In this document: piece by piece, positions 20,001 through 28,737 of the stretch
How the letters are laid out: every line of letters starts with the position of its first letter
How positions within the stretch are numbered: the first letter of the stretch is position 1
Assembly: GCA_963575745.1 (NCBI GenBank)
Contig: CAUYUJ010022420.1
Coordinates: 55,001-119,000 of the forward strand
Length of the DNA stretch: 64,000 bases
Reading direction: 5' to 3'
Source: Prorocentrum cordatum
Lineage: Eukaryota > Sar > Dinophyceae > Prorocentrales > Prorocentraceae
Translations under genes and position numbers: made by a program
Notes under the pieces: model-generated
The model's database searches: none
The model's input: only the letters and a program-made list of their open reading frames with translations
What the model was told of the DNA's origin: nothing

Positions 20001-20546
20001 TCCAGGAGCAGGAGGGCCGCCACGCTGATCAGCTCTCCCAGCCCTGGCCGCCCTGCGCTCATCCTGTGGTGCGTCTGCGGCCTCTGCATCTCTCTGGGAG
20101 CCGCGGCGCCGACCGCAGGCCAAGGGCTTAGTCGGGCTGCGCCTTCCGCGCCCGCTCGCCCTCCGCGCACTCCCTTCGTGCGCGATTCTCACCTCACCTC
20201 CGCGTATCTCGATCGTCGCTCGAGATCGATTGATGCGTTCGAGCTGTGGTTAGCAGAACACACTGGCGTGCCACCCGCCACTCTTTACCGTAGCGGGATA
20301 CTTCTCGCCCGTTTCCTCGCGACCTTCGGCGTGTGGCTTCATGATGCAGGTTTCCCTCATTATATTCTGGTTCATGCCATCTTGGGAATCCAGAGCGCTC
20401 ATCCGCATTGGAAGGCCTTTCTAACTGAAGCTTGGGACGTAGCGAAACAATGGAAGCTCGCGGAGCCGCCAAAGCTCCGCCCCCCTTACCACGCGCTCTG
20501 CTGCGCGCTATGGTCGGTCTCTGTCTCGCCTGGGACTGGCCTGTGA
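16689..20546 (+). CDS. J-domain protein ORF of the YR retrotransposon, fused upstream of the recombinase N-terminus
   Basis: 1285 codons from ATG 16689; it overlaps the end of the RT ORF by 400 bp. Residues about 137-200 form a DnaJ J-domain: RQLLGVVDGASRSTIEAAFR, then RQSLVYHPDRTP with the diagnostic HPD (163-165), then a helix ALKWKQLCDAKSVLLQ. J-domains stimulate Hsp70 ATPase. No G/F region or zinc-binding repeats follow; instead there is an Ala/Arg-rich helical stretch, an Arg/Ser- and Pro-rich region (about 517-737), then a globular part (WRLNIGGEKVTVVRWGPAW). Residues from about 1166 (HLTSAYLDRRSRSIDAFELW) look like the SAM-like N-terminal domain of a tyrosine recombinase, cut off by a frameshift near 20485. 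The role in the element is unknown: targeting, folding or RNP remodelling via host Hsp70 is inference. Confidence 0.75.
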   Translation: MAADAAGDGAQGEAPDPSGAAESSSEAALASGERRGPRNALFASERPLTSTADATPKASASAEGGSPGPDPGAASAGSAPQAAKRAPPLALRSKAAAVPPPAIGVGSSRVGSREAPKGASAATPRIFQRAARVSASRQLLGVVDGASRSTIEAAFRRQSLVYHPDRTPAHLGADERAARALKWKQLCDAKSVLLQAVSQAAAPPDGPSTGGDGPAARAYAQAKAAGKGARKGKLAPGSTMALQALEEAVSSRVALASAELAPRAALPASGAPLPRGGVSSALATRAAESDAILVSAVSRGRVELDALRTARADATRRTVQAPARGEGERAVARAELAEGMADRAYFRRLREAASREAAGLPRTAPVQLGRDWRKTLRAVLHNAEVSTGLAIAERAARAGDAPASSTGRSLAEVEAEDPRALARPADDPASSFSRREGRAVRARLGPRDEAVEDQPNRGGHAPHSASRTGAARTRRAAKQRRASMAALPAPEGGAATAPGRRARRTANARRWAGAARPSSAAGVGSPPRSRSPARSRTRSPNPYGTDHTSPSGGCSSPPVDGPISPEEPSEPPAGEASEGPRTPDGSPPASVRSRSRAEPACDEDSPTELEDVVLSALADSSVDLERVVAGLNPEVLLRLQAAFPRRSGASPPAAHASARSRSRGRGTRAGSETPRPVPPPPPPPPHHSGGRAASRSRASAAGQGLSRAVARDSSRAPSRQATSPGRREVRSPRVAPKRRPSPAAAQRPATSRHGASSGDAHAGSSRADSAAQAPPSSVGTRSSSDAVAAPQGGGRAAEERGSSSGPAPGRASEHELHLSGSHSGDAGSAAAAAFAARRTASAAVEQPLPPGAATALAWRLNIGGEKVTVVRWGPAWQAAFQSAASWLRSFAPAGAAEPEGRDDLHCLLRALHAYKRLFQTGGAEPIDEASWLHPYVAVVEPEAIPADADLQAMGAGAIRGIGLGSKIEHRRRAGKLACLFDLLYHVQDGHGAIPAALWGSHSPPSEILDAFAEVVPVPHHSGLTSSAARSELAESAAAARAEPRPPFDWATLEGGDALPAEIEAGARRAHRNMGGSFTSARAMLAEASGFETDGRDTLVPPFYASRSRRAATLISSPSPGRPALILWCVCGLCISLGAAAPTAGQGLSRAAPSAPARPPRTPFVRDSHLTSAYLDRRSRSIDAFELWLAEHTGVPPATLYRSGILLARFLATFGVWLHDAGFPHYILVHAILGIQSAHPHWKAFLTEAWDVAKQWKLAEPPKLRPPYHALCCALWSVSVSPGTGL
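19028..19063 (+). repeat. 36-bp internal duplication, copy 2
   Basis: An exact match to 13795-13830, here within the J-domain ORF. Confidence 0.9.
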
Positions 20547-21330
20547 TGGCGGCCTTGCTGCTCATGGGCTTCACGATGTTCCTCAGGCCTGGCGAACTGC
20601 TGGCGTCACGCCGCTGTGACCTGTCGCTTCCATGCGACCGCCTCGAAGTTGAAGGGGATGCTTTTCTCTCGATTCTTGTTCCAAAGACCAGAAGAACGTA
20701 CCCGACGCAGCATGCTCGCTGCTCCGATCGGGGCACGGTGAAGGTCTGAATCAAGTGTTTGGGAGGTTGGCTTCCACCGATCCTCTCGCCCCTTTCGGTG
20801 CGAGCGGCTTCCGTACTCGGTGGAATCATCTGCTTTCGGCCCTGGGCGTCCCTCTTGCCAAAGCAGGTCAGGGGCTCAACCTGACGCCCGCATGTCTGCG
20901 GGGCTCTGGCGCAACAGACTTCTATATCGCTACGGAAGACGTCCCTCGCGTCTTCTGGCGAGGGCGTTGGCGTCAAGCTTCCAGTGCCGAGCGCTACCTG
21001 CAAGCCGCCGCCGCTTCCACAGTTCTTGCTGCGCTGCCCGAGCCCGCACGGGCGCGGATCTTGTTCTTCGCCACCGCCAGCGACCGCCTTGTCGCTTCGT
21101 TCCTCCAAGTCGGCCCCGCCGCTTGGCCTGCCCTCTTGCGGCCGCCCGCCAAAACCTTGTCACTTCGCAAGGTCCTTGAGCACGGGTATGGCTGCCTCGC
21201 CGACCTCGGCGACCAGGCGGACTCCCCGCCTGACGCGCGGCGCCCCGGCTTGAGCGCGCGGGACGGGCCTGCCCATTTTGGGCCGCCCCGCGCGCGCACG
21301 CCGCGGCCGCGCTCGGAGACAGCTCGCTAG
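20432..21330 (+). pseudogene. Tyrosine recombinase catalytic domain of the YR retrotransposon (frameshifted)
   Basis: After the ORF3 frame ends, a -1 frame reads AMVGLCLAWDWPVMAALLLM then FTMFLRPGELLASRR with the box I Arg (20585). Another -1 shift between about 20700 and 20740 leads to FGRLASTDPLAPFGASGFRT, LTPACLRGSGATDF (box II Arg, 20899), WRGRW and SAERYLQ with the candidate nucleophile Tyr (20995). The catalytic blocks are all present and in order. The end of the frame runs into repeat B1. The run of C at about 20480-20486 is a likely place for the first shift. It may be broken, programmed, or an assembly error. Confidence 0.75.
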
Positions 21331-21347
21331 CGCGCGAGCGGGAGAAT
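21191..21347 (+). repeat. Split direct repeat B1
   Basis: GCTGCCTCGCCGACCTCGGC to GCGGGAGAAT matches 21436-21593 with few differences. It contains CTCGCTAGCGCGCGAG, an imperfect palindrome close to the junction with A2 that could be a recombinase site. Confidence 0.9.
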
Positions 21348-21401
21348 GCCTCTTCTATTCTCTGTGAGCAAGCTCCTGCTGTCTCCGCAGCTTCTCTGCC
21401 C
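21347..21401 (+). repeat. Split direct repeat A2
   Basis: An exact 55-bp copy of A1 (11106-11160), placed between B1 and B2. Confidence 0.9.
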
Positions 21402-21435
21402 CCCTCCCTCCTCTCCCAATCTAAGGCTGACGGGC

Positions 21436-21593
21436 GCTGCCTCGCCGACGTCGGCGAGCAGGCGGACTCCACCGCCTGACGCGCGGCGCCCCGGCTTGAG
21501 CGCGCGGGACGGGCCTGCCCATTTTGGGCCGCCCCGCGCGCGCACGCCGCGGCCGCGCTCGGAGACAGCTCGCTAGCGCGCGAGCGGGAGAAT
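21436..21593 (+). repeat. Split direct repeat B2 (3' terminus)
   Basis: A copy of B1 that ends GCGGGAGAAT, after which pyrimidine-rich flank begins. It marks the 3' end of the element. Confidence 0.9.
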
Positions 21594-22019
21594 CCTTCTC
21601 CCTTTTCTCCTCCCCCTCCTCCTGCTCCTCCTCCTCCTCCGCATCCTCCTCCCCCTCCTCCTTCTAGACGAGGACACTTGCGCCCTCGTCCTCTGCTGCC
21701 TCCTGGTCGTCCTCCTCCGCTATTGACTTGGACCCGGCTTAAATAGCAGCTCACTTTTTCTCTTTGTAGTGGGGCGTCCGCCTGAACAGGCACACCTCGG
21801 GCCTTTGTGGTCTGATTGGCTGTTTGGGTGGCTACGACTCCCTTGTCCTACAGAGTGGAGACAGCGTCGGCAGCCACCTGGCCAGGTGCTGCCAAAGTGG
21901 CGCCTCACAGCACCCAGCGTCGACATACGGACCGCCCAGGGTGCGCGAGGTGCGCAGAGTAGGCCGCGAGCACTGAGCTGTCGCATCGGACACGCGAGGC
22001 TCCTCCCCCTCTTGGGACT

Positions 22020-22260
22020 GTCTGGGGGCCTCCTGGGCCGTCTTCGAGCGGTCTTTGGGGCCTCTTGGGCCGTCTTGGAGCGTCGGAAAGCCGAAAAAAA
22101 CGACAACCCCAAAAACATTCAAAAAACCAATGGGAATCAACGATTTTTGCCTCTGGGGGGCCATCGTGGGAGGCCTCTTGGAGGCCTCTTCAGACGTCGT
22201 GGAAGGCTCTTGGGCCGTCTTGGGGCCATCTTGGGCGTGTTCGGGCGATCCTTCAGGGTC
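22020..22260. repeat. Degenerate GGGCCTCTTGG repeat
   Basis: Same family as 1441-1830. The region from 21.6 to 22.5 kb holds no gene I recognise; open frames on both strands follow the repeat composition. Confidence 0.65.
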
Positions 22261-22540
22261 TCGGGACTTTCGTAGACCGTCCTCAGAGACTTTTGCGGCC
22301 GCGGCCACCCTTCCAGCGCATCCTCGAGATTAGAGCCTTCTGTAAAAGCAGCGCCCCGCATCCGCCGGAAACTCGCACCCCCCCCCCCCATCCTCCCTTC
22401 CCCGGCAGAGCCACTCCGGCAACCCCCCCAGAGGCTGAGGCTCAGCCTCGAGGCTGTAGCTGAGACTCCTTGAAACTCACACGCCGGATCGGCGGATTTG
22501 TGTGTCCCAGGCCCCTTCACTTTCGTCCTTCCCCTTCGGC

Positions 22541-22760
22541 CCATCCTTGGCCGCTTTCGCTGGCCGCGGCCCCGCCCGCACAGGGTCGAGGTGGCCTTCC
22601 AAGGCCCCTCCATCCTTGTCGTGCGTCCTCCTCGTACGGGTTGACTGTACGAGGCCCATCCTTGGCCGCTTTCGCTGGCCGCGCCCAGCTCTCGAAGCGG
22701 CCTTCCAAGTCCATTGCATCCTCAGTGTGCGTCCTTTCTCTACGGGTGGACCGAAGACAA
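22541..22760. repeat. Tandem duplication of a roughly 118-bp unit
   Basis: GGCCCATCCTTGGCCGCTTT occurs at 22538 and again at about 22655, followed in both by a shared GCGGCCTTCCAAG / GTGCGTCCT block. A diverged single copy with GATACGGGTTGACTGTAT is at 52628-52760. Confidence 0.7.
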
Positions 22761-22871
22761 ACGAAGGCAAAGCCAGATTGAAGACAGAACGAAGGAAAAC
22801 GAACACAAAACGAAAACGAACAACATTGTTCAGCTCGAACCCTGAAGCGTAAGTGCTTCGGTCGCGCGCTA

Positions 22872-22970
22872 GTGGCTGCAGGCGAGACGGTGGAGTTCGA
22901 CCTCGTCTTCGACGAGGGGAGGCCCCAGGCGCAGCGGGTGAAGGCTCGCGGCTTGCCTTGTTCGTGCCAG
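22872..22970 (+). CDS. Possible cold-shock-domain exon fragment
   Basis: The frame reads AAGETVEFDLVFDEGRPQAQ RV. Similar text (G..VEFD...D....QA..V) is the last strand of cold-shock domains, which are numerous in dinoflagellates and bind RNA or single-stranded DNA. The phrase GGCTGCAG just before could be a 3' splice site and GGGTGAAG after it a 5' splice site. The N-terminal half with the WFN..KGFGFI motif is not visible upstream, so the gene is incomplete or the match is by chance. Confidence 0.3.
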
Positions 22971-23480
22971 CGGGCCACCAGTCGTGGGCATTCGGTTGCT
23001 CCGCCTGCTGGGGATACGGTGGGGGCGTTAGTTAAGGAATGTGCCCAGGAGGCTTGACACCCTGGAGGATTCCTTATTTGATGATGGCGGCGGTGATCTC
23101 CACGGCCAATCCTTAATTGGAATTGCACCGGCTTCCAGACCCTGGATTCCTTATCTAAGGGTTCCTTGTCCAATGCCCCCCACTGTAGTGTCATCCAAGG
23201 GCGCCCTGGAGGGCGGAAAGTTGTTCGCTCTTCGCGGTTCGGCTCCGATTCCTTGTCCTCCTCCTCCTCCTCCTCCCTCGCGGGGGGCGGCGCGAGAGCG
23301 CGAAGTGAGATTCGCGCTTCGCTCCTCGCGCAGCGCGAATCGCAAAGTTTGTGGCGCCCCTGGTGAGTCATATGACTGATATCGTCGGCGTGAGGGCTGC
23401 CAGATGGCAGCAACGTTCTCTCCCACATCGCACTGCATCGGTTTCTCCATAAGCATTCGTATTTGCTAACTACTCTGGGA

Positions 23481-23648
23481 TTCTTAATAAGCGTGGGGGG
23501 GGGCACCCCACCGACGGGGGTTCAACCCCGCCTCGTCGTCGCGCCGCGACGGGGGTCGGAGCGCCTTCGGCGCGCGGTGGCTGCCCACGACGGGGTTCGA
23601 TGTGGGGCGGTCGGCGGAGGTGATGCCCCCCACGACGCTTATTAAGAA
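23481..23648. mobile_element. TIR element 'TTCTTAATAAGCGTGGGGGG', copy 1
   Basis: The ends TTCTTAATAAGCGTGGGGGG and CCCCCCACGACGCTTATTAAGAA are inverted. The core contains GCGCCGCGACGGGGGTCGGA, which is shared with the inverse-oriented copy at 38436-38600. Flanks ACTCTGGGA and ACTCGGAG may be a target duplication. Confidence 0.8.
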
Positions 23649-23649
23649 A

Positions 23650-24790
23650 CTCGGAGTACTGTGATGCCCTTCTTGTTGACCATTCGTCCACATTGCGATG
23701 GTGGGTGCCTTTTTCGTGCGTTCTGGCGCCATCCTCGGACACCCTCGGTATACGCAGTGCTACGTTTGAGTGGTTCCCGCTTGCGCGCACGCTATCGCCG
23801 AAGTGTTAATCTTCTTATCTGCTGGTGCCAGTATACAGGCAACGATCTTTCCAAATACATGTCCCCACGTGCATTCACCTTCAGCCTTTCATTTCAATCT
23901 GTGCACTGCTACATACCAGCAATATTCAATGACAGATTCGATTTGTGATGCGGAGCATTTTGAGAGGGCCTTAGACCAATTGGCTGGATATGAGAGCGCC
24001 ATCTCAGTGCACAAATGTTGATGCATGCTGTAGTTTACGCGATTGCTCTCCCCAAGGTGGTGTCTGGGCCTGCCGTCAACGATGGCGTCCCTTTCCCGAC
24101 GATGTCAGGCAAGGACGGTGCCCAGCAGAGCTTGGAGCCATCCCCTCAGCGGCGACGGAGCCTCGAGCCCACTCCGCATTGCCCAATGTGGAAAATAGTA
24201 ATGGTTCCCAGGTCTCGGGTGTCTTGAACGAATCAGACCAGTCTCTCGCGTTTTGGACAGATCAGCATCTGGACGGCCGCGTCAGGCCAGAGGACAGTCG
24301 AACCTTCCCCCGGCGACGAAAAGTTGGTCGAGAGCTCGGGAAACCGAGGCGTGTACCAATTTTGACGGCAGAGGTCTGGCGTTTCCATCGGACGGTCGTG
24401 TGCGGTGTCGCATGCAAGCGATGAACGCGGTGACGGCGAGTTTGAAGGTGATGCCGCAGATGCCCAGGATCAATGGGTCGAGTCGACGTCGGTGAGAGGG
24501 ATGAGGAAGATCACGATGTTGCATAGGACGAGCACCGAGGATGATAGCGATGGCGAGGATAGCATGGACGATCGCGCCGCCGTGGTGACGAAATGGAGCG
24601 ATGGGGATGCGCGTAGCTGCCGCGGGGGCTACGGGTTGCGGGGATCGACCAGGCGCGCTCGGTTTTAGAGGATTGGGCGATGAGCTCTCTTCCCTGAGGA
24701 GGGATGCTGTGGGGGGAGCATGAGGGACGGGCACGATCTCGATGCTTCGGGCCTGGTCTCGTGAGACAAATCCCACGTGAATTCGTATGA
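23650..24790. other. No recognisable gene; less GC-rich unique stretch
   Basis: Visibly less GC-rich than its surroundings, with no clear repeats. One + frame (24405-24668) encodes an acidic stretch EDDSDGEDSMDDRAAVVTKW, and the overlapping minus frame gives a hydrophobic segment; only one at most can be real. Undecided. Confidence 0.5.
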
Positions 24791-24797
24791 CGAAATT

Positions 24798-24951
24798 AGG
24801 GGGCCACATTCGAACCCTACCCCTACCCCCCACGATTTCTGAGGGGGAGGGTGGGGTTCACTTCGCTTGGGAGCTTCCGAGCGCAGTGAACCCCGCCCTG
24901 ATCCTCAGAAATCGTGGGGGGTGGGGGGCAGGGTTCGCATGTGGCCCCCTG
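24798..24951. mobile_element. Hairpin introner family 'GGGGGCCACATGCGAACCCT', copy 1
   Basis: Almost the whole 154 bp is one inverted repeat: GGGGGCCACATTCGAACCCT on the left pairs with AGGGTTCGCATGTGGCCCCC on the right, with CACGATTTCTGAGG / CCTCAGAAATCGTG inside. GAAATT flanks both sides (24792-24797, 24952-24957) as a target duplication. Other copies are at 59644-59797 and 59929-60270. Confidence 0.85.
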
Positions 24952-25673
24952 GAAATTTCCAGTGGCCAGGCCGCAGCACAGTCCTTGCTCCGTCGAGGTC
25001 GGGCGGGTGGGCCCACGACGCCCCCGCGAGGGACCACCCTCGCCCGCCGGGCGCTGGGCTCTTCGGAGCGAGCTCGGACGTTCTGTCGGCTGGGGGGCCC
25101 GGCTTTGGCTGGCAGTCCCAAGGAGCGCACGAACGACTGGAGGTAAAAGTCGGGCGTGCCCCTCTACAGGAGGAATATTGAAGAATAGTCGAAACATAGT
25201 CTTGGGACGATGTTTGGTGTATTTGTGGTCCGCATTGAACTTGTTCTGCGTATTTTTTATTGTTCGTCCAAGATCCCCCTGTAGGGGGACACCGCCGACT
25301 CAATCCTAATGATGACGCTAACGACTGGAGGCTCCTGGCGACGGTTCTCCTCCTGGGCGTTCCGCCTACGCCGCCGGATCCTGTGGAGACCGCCCCCACC
25401 AGCACCACGATTTTTTTTTGTCATGATGGCTACGTCGGCTGCTGCGGCAACCGCAGCTGCGTCAACCACGACCAGTGTCGCTACCACCTCCGCTGCAACT
25501 ATAGCTACGACTGGCAGTGCCACGACGCTGCCGCTACCGAACAAACACACACACACACAGCTTCTTCAGCTGCTTTCTCCTCGGCGCAGGGGCGCCGAGC
25601 TTGCCCCCCGGCGCCGTTCTTAACAGATGCCTTTCTCACAGGCGTGCCGCTGAGGGTGCAACTGATCAAGTGA
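24952..25673 (+). CDS. Candidate protein-coding exons split by an introner
   Basis: The frame that reads EISSGQAAAQSLLRRGRAGG runs to KERTNDW at 25142. Removing the introner (25143-25330) joins it in frame to RLLATVLLLGVPPTPPDPVE and then a Cys-rich stretch CHDGYVGCCGNRSCVNHDQC, ending at 25671-25673. The target duplication preserves the reading frame, which supports a spliced transcript. I recognise no domain. The Cys-rich part overlaps an equally open Ala/Thr frame made of ACN/GCN triplets, so its coding status is doubtful. Confidence 0.3.
25143..25330 (+). mobile_element. Introner, 'GTCGGGCGTGCCCC' family, copy 2 (GT-AG)
   Basis: The left TIR GTCGGGCGTGCCCCTCTACA (25149-25168) and the right TIR CCTGTAGGGGGACACCGCCG (about 25279-25298) are inverted. 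The direct repeat AACGACTGGAGG lies at 25132-25143 and 25320-25331. GGAG|GTAAAAG...CTAACGACTGGAG|G gives a canonical GT-AG intron with CTAAC, a branch-point-like word, in the duplicated part. Confidence 0.85.
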
Positions 25674-25816
25674 AGCGCGGTACCGCTGCGGTGCCAACAG
25701 CACGCGGCATGACACGCTCCTCGAAGTGGGACCACTCCAGAGCTGGGTGTTTCACCGACAAGGGAGCTGGTGCTTCCACTATCGCTACACTTCCTCCATC
25801 TGCCTCCTGCCACCTT

Positions 25817-26005
25817 CTAGGCCTCGCAGTCGCCGCATCGCTGATGCATCGCCGATGCATCGGCGATGTGGCTCGATGTGGGGCCCGATTTTATCAACGC
25901 CGACGACGCCGATGTATCGCCGACGTCGCCGATGCACCGTCGATGCATCGGCGATGCGGTGCAACCCTCCGACCCTGTCTGTCTGGGCCCCACCCAGGAG
26001 GCCTC
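25817..26005. mobile_element. GCATCGGCGATG-family element, copy 2
   Basis: It starts TCTAGGCCTCGCAG and ends CCACCCAGGAGGCCTCT. The core contains CATCGCCGATGCATCGGCGATG-type perfect palindromes and the sentence GATGTGGCTCGATGTGG, shared with 33160-33345. The family also forms intron 3 of the CCCH gene. No gene was recognised from 26.0 to 26.7 kb. Confidence 0.7.
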
Positions 26006-26709
26006 TGCACTTGACACCACCACTGCAAAGGCTCTGGCTGGGCCAAGTCCAGGCTCTGCCTCCAATCCTGCGGCTGGGGGAGTTGGCAGAGTGCCAAGCC
26101 AGGCGCGTGGCCGCGGTGGCCTGCGCCGGTGCTGGCTCAGGCCAGCGGGGAGCAGGCAGGGCGAGTGCAAGCCGGCGCCTCCGAGGCGCCCAGGGCGGGG
26201 CTCGTGTCCGAGAGGCCTCCCTCCACCCTCTTCGGGTCCAGCTTGAGCGTGCTCGTGCCAGGGCGTGGTGCGAAGCATCGTGCGAGGCCTGCGAGGCCAC
26301 CGCACGGCGGCGTCGGTGGTGCCCACGTGCAGAGCGCTGCTGCAGGCCAGGGCCAGGATCGGCCCGCGTGCCCCGCCCGCGAGCGCGACCCTGCTGGGCC
26401 TCGGGGGGCGTTTGGTATGGGTGTATCTCGGCTCTCGGCGCAACGGCCCCAAAGACAGCCACTTCAACATCCCCCGCCCCCTGGGATCCCAGGGCATCGG
26501 GTCCCCAGGCGGCGGTAATGGACAGATCCCCCCCTCCGTGGGCCAGTATCAAGAAGGCCCACAGACTGGCCTGGACAAGGCGGAGACAGAGTGGGCGTGG
26601 AGAGTGGCGACTCGCATGAGTCAGGGCCGTTCGCTCCTCCAGTCGGCGACAGGCTGGAAGCATCGGGGCTCAAGAGAAGGGTCAATTCAAGCAGGGGTCT
26701 CTCAGAGCG

Positions 26710-26850
26710 CTGGATCTTGCAGGATCCTGCAGAGCCAGGGGTGCATCGATCCGGGCTTGCGTGCAGGACCTTTGCAGGATCCTGCAGGATCTTGCAGGAT
26801 CCTGCAAAGCCTGACAGGCACGTGTTTGCATTGACCCGGGTCAATTGATT
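26710..26850. repeat. CCTGCAGGATCTTGCAGGAT cluster
   Basis: Repeated AGGATCCTGCAGGATCTTGC words followed by GACCCGGGTCAATTGA. A diverged copy lies at 34925-35040. In both places it directly precedes a trinucleotide array. Confidence 0.75.
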
Positions 26851-26858
26851 CCCGAATA

Positions 26859-26878
26859 TGATGAAGACAGTGATGTTG

Positions 26879-26909
<31 letters not shown>

Positions 26910-27200
26910 TGGTGATGATGGTGGTGATGATGGTGTTGATGATGATGATGCTGATGATGATGATCACGTCGACGGTACTGGTGATGAGGGTTCCGATGAT
27001 GCTGGTGGCGGCGACGACGGTGATGAGACTGACAATGTCGACGCTGGTGGTGATGATGGTGATGCTGCTGATGATGGTGATGATGATGATGGCGATGATG
27101 ATGATGGTGATACTGATGATGATGACGATATAGATGATGATGATGATGCTGCTGCTGCTGATGATGATGATGATGAAGACGATTGTGGACGATGAGAATG
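26859..27200. repeat. GAT/GATGGT triplet array
   Basis: Long imperfect GAT repeats give poly-Asp, poly-Met and, on the minus strand, poly-His frames. Not a gene. Confidence 0.9.
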
Positions 27201-28735
27201 ATGGCGATGATGAAGGTGCTGGTGATGATAATCATAATGTTGTCGGCAATGCTGGATTGTGAGAACTACGGGGGCCAGTAGATGTGGAGAGGGTGGAGCG
27301 GGAGAAGCAGGAGGAGGGACAGGGGGGAACATAATGACGAGCACGCGGACGTTCCTATTTCTATTTTTGCGTTCCTTGCAACATGATCAATTGTCAATTG
27401 TGGCCGTTGGCAAGGTACGCGCAGTTCTTGGGAGTGGGTGCAGCGTGTGACAACTACAGGAGAGCATCAGCAGAAGCCATGCTGGATTCTTCATGCGTGC
27501 GAAGACCCCGCTCCCTGTGTCCCCTCTTTGCCCCCCCGTCGTTCCCACAAAACTGATGCGTTGTTTTTTTCGTCCGGGGTCCCTGAAGGTCTCGACCGGT
27601 TCCCTAGGACCGTCTTTTCACCATGAGTCGTTGTCGGACGGTCTCGGGGCCCCTCGAGGGCCCTCATGCCGAAAACACGAACAACATCCGCATTGAATTT
27701 TTCATGACGTTCGAGGTCTGGGCTCTTTTCGCGCCGCGCCCGGTGCCTGGGTGGCCAAGTCGGTTTTCAGCCAACCGCAGAGGGGGGCAGGGGTAGGGGG
27801 GAGGGCTCCTTGAAAGCACCCCTGCTTCTTAGCAGGCGCGGGCGCCAGATCTGTAGGTGAAGGGCTGGCGCCTTCTCAGAAGCAGCTCCCTTTCAGAAGC
27901 CGCCCCCCTCCCCCATGCCTCCTTCCCAGACCCCCGACGTCATGATGTCTCCATTGCGTCGGCCCCTGGAAGCCTCGACCCCTTCCCCCTGGACCGGCTT
28001 TTCGTCCCGAGTCCTCTTTTGGCGGGCCCGAGGGCCGGCGAGGGCCCCCCAGAGGCCGACTGGGCCGTGCCCGCCGCCATGGCTCGCCACGGCGCGCAGG
28101 CTTTTAGGGGCGGCCCGCACCGCGCCGGGCCAGGGAGGCGCCCGCCCCCCGGAGGCCCCCTGCTGCAGGCCAGGAGGGAGCTCGGGGGCCGTGCGGGAGC
28201 TCGGGCCCGCGGAGCTCGAGCCGCGGGCCTCGATCCTCCGTGCCGTCTCCCTCCTCTCCCTCCTCCACCTTTCCACCTCCTCCCCCCTCCTCTCCCTACT
28301 CGGCATCCGTCCACCTCCTCCTTTGTACGCATCATCCTCCGATACTCTACTCCACCCTCCTCCACGTGCATCCTCCCCCTCCTCTTCTTCCTCCTCCTTA
28401 TGCCTCCTCCTCAATTCCTCCTTCAACTCCCCCGCCCGCACTGCATCGGTCGACCCCCTCGCGCCGTGATCAAACATCGCGGTTGGGAGGTTTTGTTGTT
28501 TTGTTCGGCCTCCGTTCTTCCGGGGCGATTTCTTTGCTGGGAGGTCGAGCGGATCTTGGGTCAGGCGGTTCAATAGCCGAGACCAGTAGTGCCCCTACGG
28601 GCCGATGTGCCAGGCCATTTCCCCAGACGCACCAAGCAACCACAATCGCCGTCAATTCGGCGCCTCGAAGCTCGAGCCACGAGCCTCGATCCTCCATCCC
28701 CTGTGTCTCAAACAGTGGCGAGGCGTCCTGGCTCC
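27200..28735. other. No recognisable gene; dispersed repeat text
   Basis: Contains TTTTCGTCCCGAGTCCTCTT followed by a GGCGAGGGCCCCCC word (27999-28060), related to 9065-9115 and 29690-29730. CTC-rich pyrimidine stretches lie at 28235-28440. The word GAGCTCGAGCCGCGGGCCTC at 28217 recurs in diverged form at 28668 and 32550. Confidence 0.55.
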
Positions 28736-28737
28736 CC

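Larger units (their letters stand above)
11106..21593 (+). mobile_element. Near-complete tyrosine-recombinase retrotransposon with split direct repeats and a J-domain ORF
   Basis: The element begins with repeat A1 (11106-11160) and ends B1 (21191-21347), A2 (21347-21401), B2 (21436-21593). This A1-ORFs-B1-A2-B2 plan is the split-direct-repeat structure of PAT/Ngaro-type YR retrotransposons. Inside on + are a membrane ORF, gag, RT/RNase H, a 1285-codon ORF with a J-domain, and a tyrosine recombinase. There is no LTR, in line with integration by recombinase. Repeat copies match almost perfectly by eye, so insertion looks recent, although gag and recombinase need frameshifts to be read through. 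Confidence 0.85.

Noticed and set aside
24280-24833. Minus-strand frame with a hydrophobic segment (LDPLILGICGITFKLAVTAF)
   Set aside because: Opposite an acidic + frame of similar length; hydrophobic antisense of acidic codons is a common artefact. It also runs into a hairpin introner.
25408-25550. Cys-rich peptide CHDGYVGCCGNRSCVNHDQC as a secreted or metal-binding protein
   Set aside because: There is no signal peptide, and the overlapping ACN/GCN triplet frame explains the sequence equally well. Kept only as part of a low-confidence spliced frame.
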